Part shown: one piece after another, positions 23,607 through 32,521 of the stretch | Layout: every line of letters starts with the position of its first letter | Position numbering within the stretch: the first letter of the stretch is position 1 | Source: Methylobacterium sp. Leaf91 | GTDB lineage: Bacteria; Pseudomonadota; Alphaproteobacteria; Rhizobiales; Beijerinckiaceae | NCBI RefSeq assembly: GCF_001422815.1 | Contig: NZ_LMMP01000003.1 | Coordinates: forward strand, 202,185 to 266,184 | DNA length: 64,000 nt | Direction of reading: 5' to 3' | Notes under the pieces: generated by a model | Database searches by the model: none | Told to the model about the DNA's origin: nothing | Seen by the model: only the letters and a program-made list of their open reading frames with translations | Made by a program: the position numbers and the translations under genes

Positions 23607-24197
23607 TCAGACCTTCGGACGTTGCCACCAAGCAGGCCCCTTGGCAGCAGCCTGCGCGTCTCCAACGCGTGGGAACTGTACGCCCTCGTAGCGTCTCCAG
23701 TTTCGCCAAATCCTCTGCGAGGGCGTCACCACAATCATGGAAGCGGCAGGACGATCGAGAGCGGTCATAGCGGCGTTGTAAGCCAGTTTGTCGACGGCAT
23801 GGAACGTCGGTGGCTCGTCGCCGAACAGGGCACGCATACGGCGCCCCGTATCTTTGGCGTTTTCGGCATCAAGGTCGGCGAGAAGCGCGAGAAAGCGGCG
23901 CCTCAAATCGGCATGCAGCGCTTCACGTCGGCCGAGCGCAAAGACAAGCTGAACCGCTCCCACAACGCTGGTTGCTGCAGCGATCCATCGCCCATCTACC
24001 CGTGCCCAGGGAGGCAGCAGGTCCGAGAGCGCAACGACGGTGCCCAGGCCGCTCACGAGGACAAAGAGATCCAAGGCTCGATTGATCCAGGCAAAGTGCC
24101 CCTCACGATCCTCGTGATAGCGAACGTTCTTGAGAAGACTGAAACGGCATCTCTGCTCGTCGGTCAGCGGCGGCGTGGGCTTTTCGGATCGTCCCAA
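23607..24197 (-). CDS. SLATT-like two-helix membrane protein (about 196 aa)
   Basis: A cytoplasmic helix (RCRFSLLKNVRYHEDREGHFAWINRALDL) leads into two membrane helices (DLFVLVSGLGTVVALSDLL; WIAAATSVVGAVQLVFALG), followed by long helices with RRREALHADLRRRFLALLADL. This is the topology of SLATT-domain proteins, predicted pore-forming effectors in nucleotide-signalling and anti-phage systems. No nucleotidyltransferase partner is visible, so the assignment is topological. The frame stays open to a TTG at 24407, but that part overlaps the coiled-coil gene and looks non-coding; the TTG at 24197 is preferred. Confidence 0.55.
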   Translation of the reverse strand: MGRSEKPTPPLTDEQRCRFSLLKNVRYHEDREGHFAWINRALDLFVLVSGLGTVVALSDLLPPWARVDGRWIAAATSVVGAVQLVFALGRREALHADLRRRFLALLADLDAENAKDTGRRMRALFGDEPPTFHAVDKLAYNAAMTALDRPAASMIVVTPSQRIWRNWRRYEGVQFPRVGDAQAAAKGPAWWQRPKV

Positions 24198-24394
24198 TCT
24201 GTCGGGCTCTTGTCCTGTTGGTTGCGTTTCCGTTCCTCCTCTATCCGCTGCCGTCGTTCCTGCTCCAGTTCCTCTCTGCGACGGCGCTCCTCCTCCCGGA
24301 TTCTGCGCTCCGCCTCCTCCCTGTCCCGCTCCGACATCAGCAGGAATGGGCTCGGAATCATCCGTCCGCTGGTCCATGGGGCCGGCCTCTCCAT
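24164..24394 (-). CDS. Charged coiled-coil protein coupled to the SLATT-like gene (76 aa)
   Basis: GGAG lies 8 bases before the ATG. Residues about 20-60 are a continuous charged helix of E-E-A-E-R-R, E-E-E-R-R-R, E-E-L-E-Q-E-R type, ending in a polar tail. The stop lies just inside the SLATT-like frame, so the two genes form a coupled pair. It may be a sensor or regulator of the membrane protein, but this is inference. Confidence 0.5.
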   Translation of the reverse strand: MERPAPWTSGRMIPSPFLLMSERDREEAERRIREEERRRREELEQERRQRIEEERKRNQQDKSPTDWDDPKSPRRR

Positions 24395-24558
24395 TCGTAG
24401 TCTCCAATCGGTCCAGTCGGTTGGTTGCTGCGAGGCCTGGGTTGGTTCACGGCCATCCCAGGCCACACTATTAACAACTCAGAACCTTTTGACGCGCCAG
24501 CGTAAATCGAGGGTTGTCCTCAATGCGATCAGAAATCCCGCCCGTACGGGAGGTCGCC

Positions 24559-24906
24559 ATGCATAAGCGCAATCCTCGCATTGATGATTTGGGCCAACCC
24601 GAATGGCGTGCGGCCCTGCTCGCTGAAGCGATCCGGCACACGGCCCACCTCGCTGGCCCGATCAGCCCCTTCGCCCTGTTCAAGCACCTGCAGGACTGGC
24701 TTGGCCTGTCCGAGGAAGAGTGCGGCGGCGAGATCAACATCACACTGTTCCTGATGGTCCGCAGCGGCCTCTACACGTCGAACACGCACGACGTGGAGAC
24801 CGGCACCATCACCCTGGCCGCGCACACGCTGCTCACCCCTTCCATCACGCTCACGCTGTGCATGCACGACGACCACGAGAGCGTGCCCGAAGCACCCGAG
24901 ATTTAA
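24559..24906 (+). CDS. Hypothetical phage protein (115 aa)
   Basis: GGGAGG precedes the ATG at 24559. The product has a helical first half (PEWRAALLAEAIRHTAHLAGPISPFALFKHLQDWLGLSEEE) and a beta-rich second half rich in Thr. No family recognised. It opens the rightward gene series that leads to the integrase, with a 98-bp gap before the next gene. Confidence 0.55.
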   Translation: MHKRNPRIDDLGQPEWRAALLAEAIRHTAHLAGPISPFALFKHLQDWLGLSEEECGGEINITLFLMVRSGLYTSNTHDVETGTITLAAHTLLTPSITLTLCMHDDHESVPEAPEI

Positions 24907-25004
24907 GAGGTCACGGACGCGCTCACCGAGGCGTCCGTTTCAAGCGGCCCACGCAGGTCTGCATAGCCGGCGAGGGCCTTCACCCAACCCACGGAGATGA
25001 AGTC

Positions 25005-26474
25005 ATGGAACAGCGCCATTGCGTTGATCGCCCCCCTGTGTCTGCAGCCAAGGCAGATGGCTGCAGTACCGCCGACGATCACAACATAGACGACGCCGCC
25101 ACGCGGCTGCTCACCGAGCCCTCGAAGCGGCTCTCCCTGGCCCAGGCTATTCACGCTCACCGCAAAGCACGTGCCGCACTGGATGCTGCTGCGAAGAATA
25201 CCGATACGGTAGCTATGCGGCGTGCGGGTACCGTCTTGTCTCCTACCACCTTGAAGCAACTAGAGCAGACCTACGAGACGGCCTCCGACGCTGAACAGTA
25301 CGCCTCAGATATGGTCGTGCACTATCGGCCTACGGACGCGACAGAAGCGGCTTTGCAACTGCGCTACCTGGCAGATGAGCCACACGCGATTGATCAGGAC
25401 GAAATCTGTACGGTCCTGAGGAACGTCGCAGATGTGCTGTATGCTCTTCCCAACGCAGCATTGGAATTGAGCTCGCGTTCTAGCATTCCAACTCCTTCGC
25501 CTGCTTCTAGTGATCTCGCTGAAACCTGCGATTGGGCGGTGAAGCACGTAGTATGGATCAATAATGAGTGCAGCGGAAAATGCTGGGGCGACGAGCGGTT
25601 CAACGTCGAGATCGCAAAGCACTCTGCAATTTGGGAACGTGCCATCGCGGAACCCGCTTCATCGCTCTCGGATCTCGCGGCTAAGGCCAGACTGTTCGGA
25701 GAAGATTGGGAGCGGCACAATCCGGATGACGGGAGCCGCGACGGCCTCGACAGGATGATGGCATCCATCCTCCGTGACGTAGCGGCCCTGGAGAAAGCCC
25801 CTCTCCCGCTTGTGGATGAGCTGCTGAACGCATGGGGCGAGTGGACGAAGACATGCACGAATGGCTCAAACTCAGATGACGAGGAATCCTGGAAGCGCAA
25901 CGCTGACATCCGGGATAGCCTGATCGACAGAGCGGCTGCGCTTCGTGCCACTCGCGAGAACGCACCAGCTAAGGCCATTGCGCAGGCTTGGTTAGAGTAC
26001 GTCGCCGTCTGGCATGCAGATACACCTCGCGAAGGCTATGGGATTGCCGGACGCCTCTGTTTAGACATTCACGACGCTGTCGCCGGCCTCACCGAAAGTA
26101 GGCTCATCTCAGGTCGAGCCTCTAAGCCAATGCCGGGCCCACCGGATTTTGACATCGCGGGCATGGAAATCCGTCAGCTCGAAGGGCTGCATGACGTCGT
26201 GCAATTCGTTCGTGAACTTTGCTCGGCCGTAGGCTGCCAGCCACGCTGCTCGAATGAGAAGCAAGAAGTCCAGCCCGCCGGCGAATTCGTCGCTTGGATC
26301 GCCGATGCCTGCGACCGCCTCGCCGACGCTATCCATTCAGAGGCACTATCGCGTCCGGACTGTGCCGACGATCCACGGCTAACTCGCCTCTCAATCCTCG
26401 CCCGTTTCATTGTCGAGAACGACGACGCCAATCAGCGGGCCGCCTTCGTTCGCGACCTTTCGGCGGTGGCCTGA
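25005..26474 (+). CDS. Large helical phage protein of unknown function (489 aa)
   Basis: The open frame extends upstream, but coding quality begins at the ATG at 25005. The product is acidic, soluble and almost wholly helical. It contains at least one copy of a module shared with the gene at 27797: AIHAHRKARAALDAA, then about 25 residues, then EAALQLRYLADE. Later parts (SLIDRAAALRATRENAPAKAIAQAWLEYV) repeat the same helix lengths. I recognise no catalytic motif. The size suggests a scaffold-like or regulatory role. Confidence 0.6.
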   Translation: MEQRHCVDRPPVSAAKADGCSTADDHNIDDAATRLLTEPSKRLSLAQAIHAHRKARAALDAAAKNTDTVAMRRAGTVLSPTTLKQLEQTYETASDAEQYASDMVVHYRPTDATEAALQLRYLADEPHAIDQDEICTVLRNVADVLYALPNAALELSSRSSIPTPSPASSDLAETCDWAVKHVVWINNECSGKCWGDERFNVEIAKHSAIWERAIAEPASSLSDLAAKARLFGEDWERHNPDDGSRDGLDRMMASILRDVAALEKAPLPLVDELLNAWGEWTKTCTNGSNSDDEESWKRNADIRDSLIDRAAALRATRENAPAKAIAQAWLEYVAVWHADTPREGYGIAGRLCLDIHDAVAGLTESRLISGRASKPMPGPPDFDIAGMEIRQLEGLHDVVQFVRELCSAVGCQPRCSNEKQEVQPAGEFVAWIADACDRLADAIHSEALSRPDCADDPRLTRLSILARFIVENDDANQRAAFVRDLSAVA

Positions 26475-26476
26475 TC

Positions 26477-26935
26477 ATGGCCGAGTTTCGCACTTCCATC
26501 ACCACCGATATCCGCGGGGTGAACACTATCCTCCTTCGTGACGGCTCCGAGATCCGGCTGGAAGACATTCAATCCTCCGCGCAGGGCCGGGCCATCCTCG
26601 ACGAGATCGATGGCGCCATCCTCGCCATTGAGGACCAGATCGCCCTCGGATTTCAGAGCGGAGACCCATCGTGGAGGATCCGTGCCGAGATCGCTCTCAA
26701 GAAGAAGCGTCGGAGCCGGCCAGTGCTTCAAGCCCGCATCGGCGAGCTCCGGCGCGCTGAGAAGGCGTTGGCGATCCGGGATACCCACGCCAACGCGACC
26801 ACGAAGGTCGATGCCAAGCGGCAGGCCTTCGTCCACGCGGCCTACGAACTCCTCGGCCACGAAACCTGTGTCGAGGTCTGGGCCCTGGCCCAGGAAAAAC
26901 AGCCTGCGCTGTTCACGGAAGGGGGATCATCATGA
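26477..26935 (+). CDS. Hypothetical phage protein (152 aa)
   Basis: A beta-rich start (FRTSITTDIRGVNTILLRDGSEIRLEDIQ) is followed by helices, including a Lys/Arg-rich one (RAEIALKKKRRSRPVLQARIGELRRAEKAL) that could contact nucleic acid. The stop overlaps the next start (ATGA at 26932-26935). No family recognised. Confidence 0.6.
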   Translation: MAEFRTSITTDIRGVNTILLRDGSEIRLEDIQSSAQGRAILDEIDGAILAIEDQIALGFQSGDPSWRIRAEIALKKKRRSRPVLQARIGELRRAEKALAIRDTHANATTKVDAKRQAFVHAAYELLGHETCVEVWALAQEKQPALFTEGGSS

Positions 26936-27459
26936 TTCCTCACTCCATCCAGCCGAAGCTGATCAAGCTGCTCCCGCTCCTCGCCAGCGACAACGACGGG
27001 GAGGTGGTCTCGACGGTGCGGGCGATCGGGCGGACGCTCGCCTCGGCAGATGCCGACTTCCACGACCTCACCGACTCCCTGGTGAGGGCGAAGGTGGTCA
27101 ACAAGCCGCTCTCCTCGGCCGAGGGCTTCAACTACGCCGACACTTACCGAGAGGCGGCCTTCGACGGCCGGGATGACACTCATCCGCGATCACCCTCCCG
27201 ACGCTTCGGGCTCACCGTCTGGCACCCGGAACAGGTGATCCCGTGGTGGGAGGTCGCCAAGCACTGCATCACCGAGAGTAAAGCGCTGCCGAGGAAGGTC
27301 GGCGGAAAATTCCTGCGGCCCGATGAGGTCGTGCTGCTCAAGCGCATCGAGGCGCACGAGTTCTGGCCGACCAACCAGGACGCCTCATGGATGGAGACCA
27401 TTGTCGCTCGCCTTCACCAGGCCAGGGACTTCGCCAAGCGCGAGAGGGCGAAGCCATGA
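26932..27459 (+). CDS. Conserved phage protein (175 aa), helical-repeat start
   Basis: MIPHSIQPKLIKLLPLLASDNDGEVVSTVRAIGRTLASADADFHDLTDSLV is a pattern seen in many alphaproteobacterial prophages, with a helix that reads like a short ARM-type repeat. The C-terminal half has WHPEQVIPWWEVAKHCI and FWPTNQDASWMETIVARLHQAR. Function unknown. Both ends overlap neighbours (ATGA). Confidence 0.62.
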   Translation: MIPHSIQPKLIKLLPLLASDNDGEVVSTVRAIGRTLASADADFHDLTDSLVRAKVVNKPLSSAEGFNYADTYREAAFDGRDDTHPRSPSRRFGLTVWHPEQVIPWWEVAKHCITESKALPRKVGGKFLRPDEVVLLKRIEAHEFWPTNQDASWMETIVARLHQARDFAKRERAKP

Positions 27460-27809
27460 GCGCAGCCGGCAATGCCTACAACGAAGGCTTCAAGGCCGGT
27501 GTGTCCGCGATGATCGAAATGGCGCTCATCGCGGCCATCACCTTCGAGGTGCGTGACGACGCGAGCGAGATCCGGCAACGAGCCGCTGTCGCCGCGCTGC
27601 AAGGGCTCGCCGAGGGGGCCAAGGCTGCCCTCATCGATCCGCCGAACCCGCTGATCCGGATCTTCAAGATCATCGCCGACGATCCGGCGTCGTCCGGCGT
27701 CCTCCCCTGTCCGACCTGCGCCGGTCGTCTGGTCTGGGTGCGGGATAGCTCCAACGGCCACCTTCACGGCCAGTGTGAAACCGTGGGGTGCCTCCGATGG
27801 ATGCAGTAG
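27456..27809 (+). CDS. Zinc-ribbon-like phage protein (117 aa)
   Basis: The ATG at 27456 overlaps the previous stop. A helical N-terminal half (AAITFEVRDDASEIRQRAAVAALQGLAEGAKAAL) is followed by CPTCAGRLVWVRDSSNGHLHGQCETVGC, a likely four-Cys zinc ribbon. It may bind nucleic acid or act as an adaptor. Confidence 0.6.
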   Translation: MSAAGNAYNEGFKAGVSAMIEMALIAAITFEVRDDASEIRQRAAVAALQGLAEGAKAALIDPPNPLIRIFKIIADDPASSGVLPCPTCAGRLVWVRDSSNGHLHGQCETVGCLRWMQ

Positions 27810-28447
27810 CGGATCCGATTCTGGCTGTGATCGCCGATCACTGTGCGGCCGACGACGCCCTGACACTCATCCTCGACACTCTCGACGAGGACGACGAGGA
27901 GGCGATGAGGGCCCATAATCTGGCAGCGGACCGGTGCCTCGACGCTCGCCGGGCTATGAACGCCATAGTGCCGGTGACGATGGACGGCCTCCAGGCCCTC
28001 GTCGCGCACTACGTCCGATACGAGGAATACACCGACGGCTTCGAGCGTATCGGGGCAGCCCTGGAGGGCTGTGATTCCACCTTGCGACTTTCGATGCTGC
28101 GGGTCGAAATTATCAAGTCTGATCAGGATGTTGAGGTCGCGAATCGTCCGACCGTCCCTGACGTGATTTTCGCTCACCGTGCCGCATGGGACGCCTTTCA
28201 AATAGCGCCTCACGAGGATGTCGATCTGGATGCCGCCTATGAAGCTCAGGGCGACATGCATGCAGCCTTCGACCTAGTGCTCACCACACCATGCACGACC
28301 CGTATAGAGGCTCTCGCCCTGCGCGCTCACCTTCAATGGTGGCTGGAGGAGGAAGCCGACCTCGCGGCCGACTACCAGCCGAAATACGCCATCGCAGAAG
28401 CCCGTGCGGCGGAACTGGGCATGCTCCTCAACGGAGGCATCCCATGA
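27797..28447 (+). CDS. Two-module helical phage protein (216 aa)
   Basis: Two copies of a helical module are visible, at residues about 9-75 and 115-190: a helix with Ala-rich face (VIFAHRAAWDAFQ), an acidic loop, a helix with AYEAQGDMHAAFDLVL, then the turn-helix TTPCTTRIEALALRAHLQWW. The first copy ends VPVTMDGLQALVAHYVRY. The same module occurs in the protein encoded at 25005. The start is ATG at 27797; GTG at 27788 is an alternative. Function unknown. Confidence 0.58.
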   Translation: MDAVADPILAVIADHCAADDALTLILDTLDEDDEEAMRAHNLAADRCLDARRAMNAIVPVTMDGLQALVAHYVRYEEYTDGFERIGAALEGCDSTLRLSMLRVEIIKSDQDVEVANRPTVPDVIFAHRAAWDAFQIAPHEDVDLDAAYEAQGDMHAAFDLVLTTPCTTRIEALALRAHLQWWLEEEADLAADYQPKYAIAEARAAELGMLLNGGIP

Positions 28448-28764
28448 GGGTGCCGACCCTCGACGACGTCCGCGCCGCGTGGATGCGACTGCCGGCGAGC
28501 CAGCGCGACGAGATCGGTTTGCTCGCGGTCGACCTTGCCTTTCAGGGATACCTCTACGGCGATCTGGTCCCCGAGAAAGATCAGGTTCTGCCGGACCAAG
28601 ACGCCCGCGATGCCGCCGGTGACCGGGAGAACGATCGCCTCAACGAGATCCACCGCACCGTCACGATGGCGCTGCCCGAGTTGTTCGGGCCGGAGGTGGA
28701 GCACCCGAGATGGGCCATGCTCTCACAGGAACCTGGATCGATGAGGAAAGCGGAAGATGCCTAG
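28444..28764 (+). CDS. Hypothetical phage protein (106 aa)
   Basis: An acidic helical protein (TLDDVRAAWMRLPASQRDEIGLLAVDLAFQGYLYGDL). The ATG overlaps the previous stop (ATGA) and its stop overlaps the excisionase-like gene by 8 bp. No family recognised. Confidence 0.52.
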   Translation: MRVPTLDDVRAAWMRLPASQRDEIGLLAVDLAFQGYLYGDLVPEKDQVLPDQDARDAAGDRENDRLNEIHRTVTMALPELFGPEVEHPRWAMLSQEPGSMRKAEDA

Positions 28765-29059
28765 AGGCCGCATCACCTTCGACCAGCTCCCCTTGTTCGC
28801 GAGCGACCGTGAGATCGCCGAGGCGGTGGTCGGGCGCGACATCGAAAAGGTCGAGCGACTGCTGCTGAGCTTGCCCAAGCTGGAAGCCTGCGGATTCCCG
28901 AAGCGGACGCCCGATGGGCGCTACACCCCAGCGGTACGAGATTTCTACGACCGCGTTCATCGTGCCCGCCCGTCCGAGACGGCCACGGCGCCGCGGCAAC
29001 CTCAGGAGGACGGACAATGGAACCCGAAGAAGAAGGGCAGGGCGCTACACCGGGTCTGA
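28757..29059 (+). CDS. Excisionase-like DNA-binding protein (100 aa)
   Basis: ITFDQLPLFASDREIAEAVVG-x-D, then LPKLEACGFPKRTPDGRYTPAVRDFYDR is the pattern of the small winged-helix proteins encoded directly upstream of integrases in many alphaproteobacterial prophages. It overlaps the integrase gene by 43 bp. It probably bends attachment DNA to drive excision (recombination directionality factor); this is inferred from position and pattern. Confidence 0.65.
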   Translation: MPRGRITFDQLPLFASDREIAEAVVGRDIEKVERLLLSLPKLEACGFPKRTPDGRYTPAVRDFYDRVHRARPSETATAPRQPQEDGQWNPKKKGRALHRV

Positions 29060-30240
29060 AATGGCGACCGCGACGAGACGGGCGAGCGCCTTACTGGATC
29101 GCGCGAGCCGATATCGTGGCGGCCGGCTACAGCCCGAAGAGCGTGAACCTTCAGAGATACGCCGCCGACGCCACCATCCTGGCTTCGAAGTGCCGCGCGC
29201 TGCAGGCCGATATGCTGACCTGGTTTGGCGGGTATCGGGTGGACCCCACGGTCTTCAACGGGACGATTGCGGACGTCCTGCGGATCTACGAGACCCACGA
29301 GGAAAGCCCGTTCCACAAGCTGAAGCCTGGTTCGCGGCACCCCTATGAGACTTACCTGCGCCTCCTCCCACCGCACATCGGACAGCACCACGTGGATGCC
29401 GTCACCGCGCTCAATGTGAAGCGATGGCATGCGGTGTGGTCGAAGGACGGGAAGCACCCGGCGGCCGGCGCAATGGCCCTCGCTGTGCTCAAGGCTGCGC
29501 TGACGTTCTGCATCGTGGCGGGACACCGCCAGTGCCGACAGCTCCGCGACGACATCAGCGAGCTTCGCGTTTCCGGGCCACGCCCGAGGAAGGCGTTCGC
29601 AACGGCCGATCAGGTCGTGGCAGCCCGGCGAGCGGCCCACGCGATGGGGCGCCCCTCTGGGGCTCTCTGCTACGCTCTACAGTTTGAGACGACCCTTCGT
29701 CTGTGGGACGTAGCGGGCCAGTGGTTCCCCATCGATGCCCCGGTGATGAGCACTGTGATCGACGGGACCTCGAAGTGGGCCGGCCTCGAATGGCGCCACA
29801 TCGACGAAAACCTGATCCTCCGCCTCGCGCCGAGCAAGACAATGGGCACGAGCGGAGCGGAGATCGCGGTCGACCTGAAGCTGTGTCCGATGGTGATGGA
29901 AGAGATCAGCTACTTGCCAGAGGAAAAGCGGATCGGCCCTATCATTGTTCACGACCAGAAGGGCCGGCCGTATCGAGCGTATGAGCTGAGCAGGTTATGG
30001 CAGCTCGTGCGGACGGCCGCGGGCCTCCCACTCAACCTCTGGTGCCGAGATCTGCGCGCAAGCGCCATTACGGAGGCTAGGGACAACGGCGCATTGACCG
30101 ACGACGCGAGCAAGGTAGCGGGGCACTCGAAGCCTCGTATCACCGCTGCGGTTTATGACCGCTCCAGCCTCGAAGCCCACCGTCGTTTTGCCGTCGCGCG
30201 CGTCGCGAAACGGGGCGGGAACGACATGGGGAACGAGTAG
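29017..30240 (+). CDS. Tyrosine integrase (phage-type site-specific recombinase)
   Basis: The product is 407 residues. AGGAGG lies 8 bases before the ATG. Catalytic residues are visible: Arg228 in TTLRLWD, Arg347 in CRDLRAS, His370 in VAGHSKPR and the nucleophile Tyr380 in AAVYDRSS; a Lys in the APSKTMGT hairpin (about 274) fits the beta2-3 lysine. The N-terminal 190 residues form the arm- and core-binding parts. It inserts and excises the prophage. It ends 409 bp before gatC, so the attachment site should be close to its 3' end. Confidence 0.93.
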   Translation: MEPEEEGQGATPGLKWRPRRDGRAPYWIARADIVAAGYSPKSVNLQRYAADATILASKCRALQADMLTWFGGYRVDPTVFNGTIADVLRIYETHEESPFHKLKPGSRHPYETYLRLLPPHIGQHHVDAVTALNVKRWHAVWSKDGKHPAAGAMALAVLKAALTFCIVAGHRQCRQLRDDISELRVSGPRPRKAFATADQVVAARRAAHAMGRPSGALCYALQFETTLRLWDVAGQWFPIDAPVMSTVIDGTSKWAGLEWRHIDENLILRLAPSKTMGTSGAEIAVDLKLCPMVMEEISYLPEEKRIGPIIVHDQKGRPYRAYELSRLWQLVRTAAGLPLNLWCRDLRASAITEARDNGALTDDASKVAGHSKPRITAAVYDRSSLEAHRRFAVARVAKRGGNDMGNE

Positions 30241-30282
30241 GAACGACTGATAGCAATCGCAACAAGTTCGTGCTCTTCGTAG

Positions 30283-30298
30283 TTAAGGATTTCTTAAC
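30283..30298. promoter_or_regulatory. CtrA-type box TTAA-N7-TTAAC
   Basis: TTAA, seven bases and TTAAC form a perfect match to the full CtrA consensus of alphaproteobacteria, and the site is also an inverted repeat (GTTAAG, 5-base loop, CTTAAC). It lies 43 bp after the integrase stop and 15 bp before the ATG of a short ORF. It could mark the start of host DNA, be part of the attachment region, or be chance. Confidence 0.45.
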
Positions 30299-30312
30299 GA
30301 TACGGAGACACC

Positions 30313-30543
30313 ATGCGTCGGCTCGGCCGAATATCCCTATGCCTCGACATGGTGCGACCGGCGCCCACGGGTCCGCGATCCGGACCTGCCGACGGCGAGG
30401 GCCGGTTGTCGTTCCGGCACAAACTCATGCTCGCCTTGGCTCTCGAAATTCTGGTCCTTGGCTTCCGACAGTCGGAAATCGTCCGGCAGGACAAAGGCAT
30501 CGTCGTCGAGACTCCCTCTCATCCCGGCAATGCCATCGTCTGA
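30313..30543 (+). CDS. Possible small protein between prophage and gatC (76 aa)
   Basis: GGAG lies 7 bases before the ATG. The product is basic at the start and holds a hydrophobic stretch (KLMLALALEILVLGF). Coding quality is modest and no family is recognised. The stop is followed by about 105 bp with no visible gene before gatC. Confidence 0.3.
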   Translation: MRRLGRISLCLDMVRPAPTGPRSGPADGEGRLSFRHKLMLALALEILVLGFRQSEIVRQDKGIVVETPSHPGNAIV

Positions 30544-30648
30544 GTTGGGGCTTCCGCCCGCCCCCGGCGTTGCGGCGCCGCGAAGCCCGGTGCTATAGCC
30601 CGGCCTCTGACGCGCGTTCCGGCGCAGGTCCCGAGGTCCGAAGGCAGC

Positions 30649-30936
30649 ATGTCGGTCGACGCAACCACAGTGAGGCGCATCGCGCATCTGGCGCGTATCG
30701 CGGTGAGTGACGACGAGGTCGCGCCGCTGCAGGGCGAACTCAACGCCATTCTCGCCTTCGTCGAGCAACTCTCCGAAGTCGATGTGAGCGGCGTGGAGCC
30801 GATGACCTCGGTCACCCCGATGGCGATGAAGAAGCGGACCGACGTGGTCACCGATGGTGGTCACGCTCGAGACATCGTCTTCAACGCTCCCGAGACCGAG
30901 GACCATTATTTCCTCGTCCCGAAGGTGGTCGAGTAG
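30649..30936 (+). CDS. gatC: Aspartyl/glutamyl-tRNA amidotransferase subunit C
   Basis: The 95-residue product has the GatC pattern: [44 protein letters not shown], and a C-terminal tail with FLVPKVVE. GatC wraps around GatA and GatB and stabilises the enzyme that turns Glu-tRNA(Gln) and Asp-tRNA(Asn) into Gln- and Asn-tRNA. It is first of a gatC-gatA-gatB set on one strand. Confidence 0.95.
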   Translation: MSVDATTVRRIAHLARIAVSDDEVAPLQGELNAILAFVEQLSEVDVSGVEPMTSVTPMAMKKRTDVVTDGGHARDIVFNAPETEDHYFLVPKVVE

Positions 30937-31029
30937 CTCCGTCGATTTCGTGATTCTTGCCCGCTGAGAGGGACCGCGCGGCGCCGGAAACGGGCGACGG
31001 GGTCCGGCGGGCTTTGGAGGACAGGCCCC

Positions 31030-32511
31030 ATGACCCAGATCAACGAACTCACCCTGGCCGAGGCCCGCGACGGGCTGAAGGCCAAGGACTTCTCCGCCAC
31101 GGATCTCGCCAAGGCGCATCTGGCCGCCATGGAGAAAGCGCGGGGCCTCAACGCCTATCTGCTGGAGACGCCGGACCGCGCCCTGCAGATGGCGGAGGTC
31201 TCAGACGCTAAGATCGCCTCCGGCGAGGCACGGCCCCTCGAAGGCCTGCCGCTCGGCGTCAAGGACCTGTTCTGCACCCACGGCGTCGCCACCACGGCCG
31301 GCTCCAAGATCCTCGAAGGGTTCCAGCCGCATTACGAATCCGCCGTGACCCACAATCTGTGGCGCGACGGCGCGGTGATGCTGGGCAAGCTCAACCTCGA
31401 CGAATTCGCCATGGGCTCGTCGAACGAGACGTCCGCCTATGGCGACGTGGTCTCGCCCTGGCGCCGGAGCGGCTCCGAGACCAAGCTGGTTCCGGGCGGC
31501 TCGTCCGGCGGTTCGGCGGCGGCGGTGGCGGCCCATCTCTGTCTCGGAGCCACCGCCACCGATACCGGCGGCTCGATCCGTCAGCCCGCCGCCTTCACCG
31601 GCACCGTGGGCATCAAGCCAACCTATGGCCGCTGCTCGCGCTGGGGCACCGTCGCCTACGCTTCGTCGCTCGACCAGGCCGGCCCCATCGCCCGCACGGT
31701 GCGCGATTGCGCGATCCTGCTCGGCTCCATGTCCGGGCCGGATGCCCGCGACACCACCTGCGCCGACCTGCCCGTTCCCGATTTCGAAGCGGCGGTGGCG
31801 CGGGGCGTGAAGGGGCTCACCATCGGCATTCCGAAGGAATACCGGGTGGAGGGCATGTCCGCCGAGATCCAGGCCCTCTGGGACCAGGGCGCCGCGATGC
31901 TGAAGGATGCGGGCGCCACGATCCGTGAGATCTCGCTGCCGCATACCCGCTACGCGCTCCCGGCCTATTACATCGTCGCCCCGGCCGAGGCCTCCTCGAA
32001 TCTCGCCCGTTATGACGGCGTTCGCTACGGCCTGCGCGTGCCCGGCAAGGACATCGCCGGGATGTACGAGAACACCCGTGCGGCGGGCTTCGGCCGCGAG
32101 GTGAAGCGGCGCATCATGATCGGCACCTACGTGCTCTCGGCGGGCTATTACGACGCCTATTACGTCCGCGCGCAGAAGATCCGCACCCTGATCAAACGCG
32201 ATTTCGAAGAGGCCTACGCCTCCGGGATCGACGCGATCCTGACGCCCGCCACCCCGTCCGCCGCTTTCGGCATCGGCGAGAAGGGCTCTGGCGACCCCGT
32301 CGAGATGTACCTCCAGGACGTCTTCACCATCACGGTGAACATGGCGGGTCTGCCTGGCATCTCTGTGCCGGCCGGCCTCGACGCGCAGGGGCTGCCGCTG
32401 GGCCTCCAGCTCATCGGCCGTCCCTTCGACGAGGAGACGCTGTTCGCCGCTGCCCAGGTGATCGAGGAAGCCGCAGGCCGGACCAAGCTGCCCGCCGCGT
32501 GGTGGGCATGA
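31030..32511 (+). CDS. gatA: Aspartyl/glutamyl-tRNA amidotransferase subunit A
   Basis: The product is 493 residues, normal for GatA. The amidase-signature catalytic triad is in place: Lys78 in LGVKDLF, cis-Ser158 in PGGSSGGS, and nucleophile Ser182 in [11 protein letters not shown]. It releases ammonia from glutamine and passes it to GatB. GGAGG lies shortly before the ATG. It follows gatC by 93 bp. Confidence 0.97.
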   Translation: MTQINELTLAEARDGLKAKDFSATDLAKAHLAAMEKARGLNAYLLETPDRALQMAEVSDAKIASGEARPLEGLPLGVKDLFCTHGVATTAGSKILEGFQPHYESAVTHNLWRDGAVMLGKLNLDEFAMGSSNETSAYGDVVSPWRRSGSETKLVPGGSSGGSAAAVAAHLCLGATATDTGGSIRQPAAFTGTVGIKPTYGRCSRWGTVAYASSLDQAGPIARTVRDCAILLGSMSGPDARDTTCADLPVPDFEAAVARGVKGLTIGIPKEYRVEGMSAEIQALWDQGAAMLKDAGATIREISLPHTRYALPAYYIVAPAEASSNLARYDGVRYGLRVPGKDIAGMYENTRAAGFGREVKRRIMIGTYVLSAGYYDAYYVRAQKIRTLIKRDFEEAYASGIDAILTPATPSAAFGIGEKGSGDPVEMYLQDVFTITVNMAGLPGISVPAGLDAQGLPLGLQLIGRPFDEETLFAAAQVIEEAAGRTKLPAAWWA

Positions 32512-32521
32512 AAGCGCGACC

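Larger units (their letters stand above)
1..30240. mobile_element. Integrated lambda-like prophage (left end outside window)
   Basis: Head genes (terminase, portal, protease, decoration, capsid), a divergent repressor/Cro switch, replication genes, an excisionase-like gene and a tyrosine integrase form one contiguous block. It ends at the integrase stop next to gatC. The late genes read leftward and the integrase lies at the right edge, as in many lambdoid elements. No tRNA lies at the right junction, and the attL/attR pair cannot be defined because the left end is not in the window. Tail and lysis genes are not visible, so whether the element is complete is unknown. Confidence 0.93.

Noticed and set aside
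30241..30648. tRNA gene as integration target near the integrase
   Set aside because: No clover-leaf, T-loop or CCA end pattern is visible; the target must be something else or lie at the other end.
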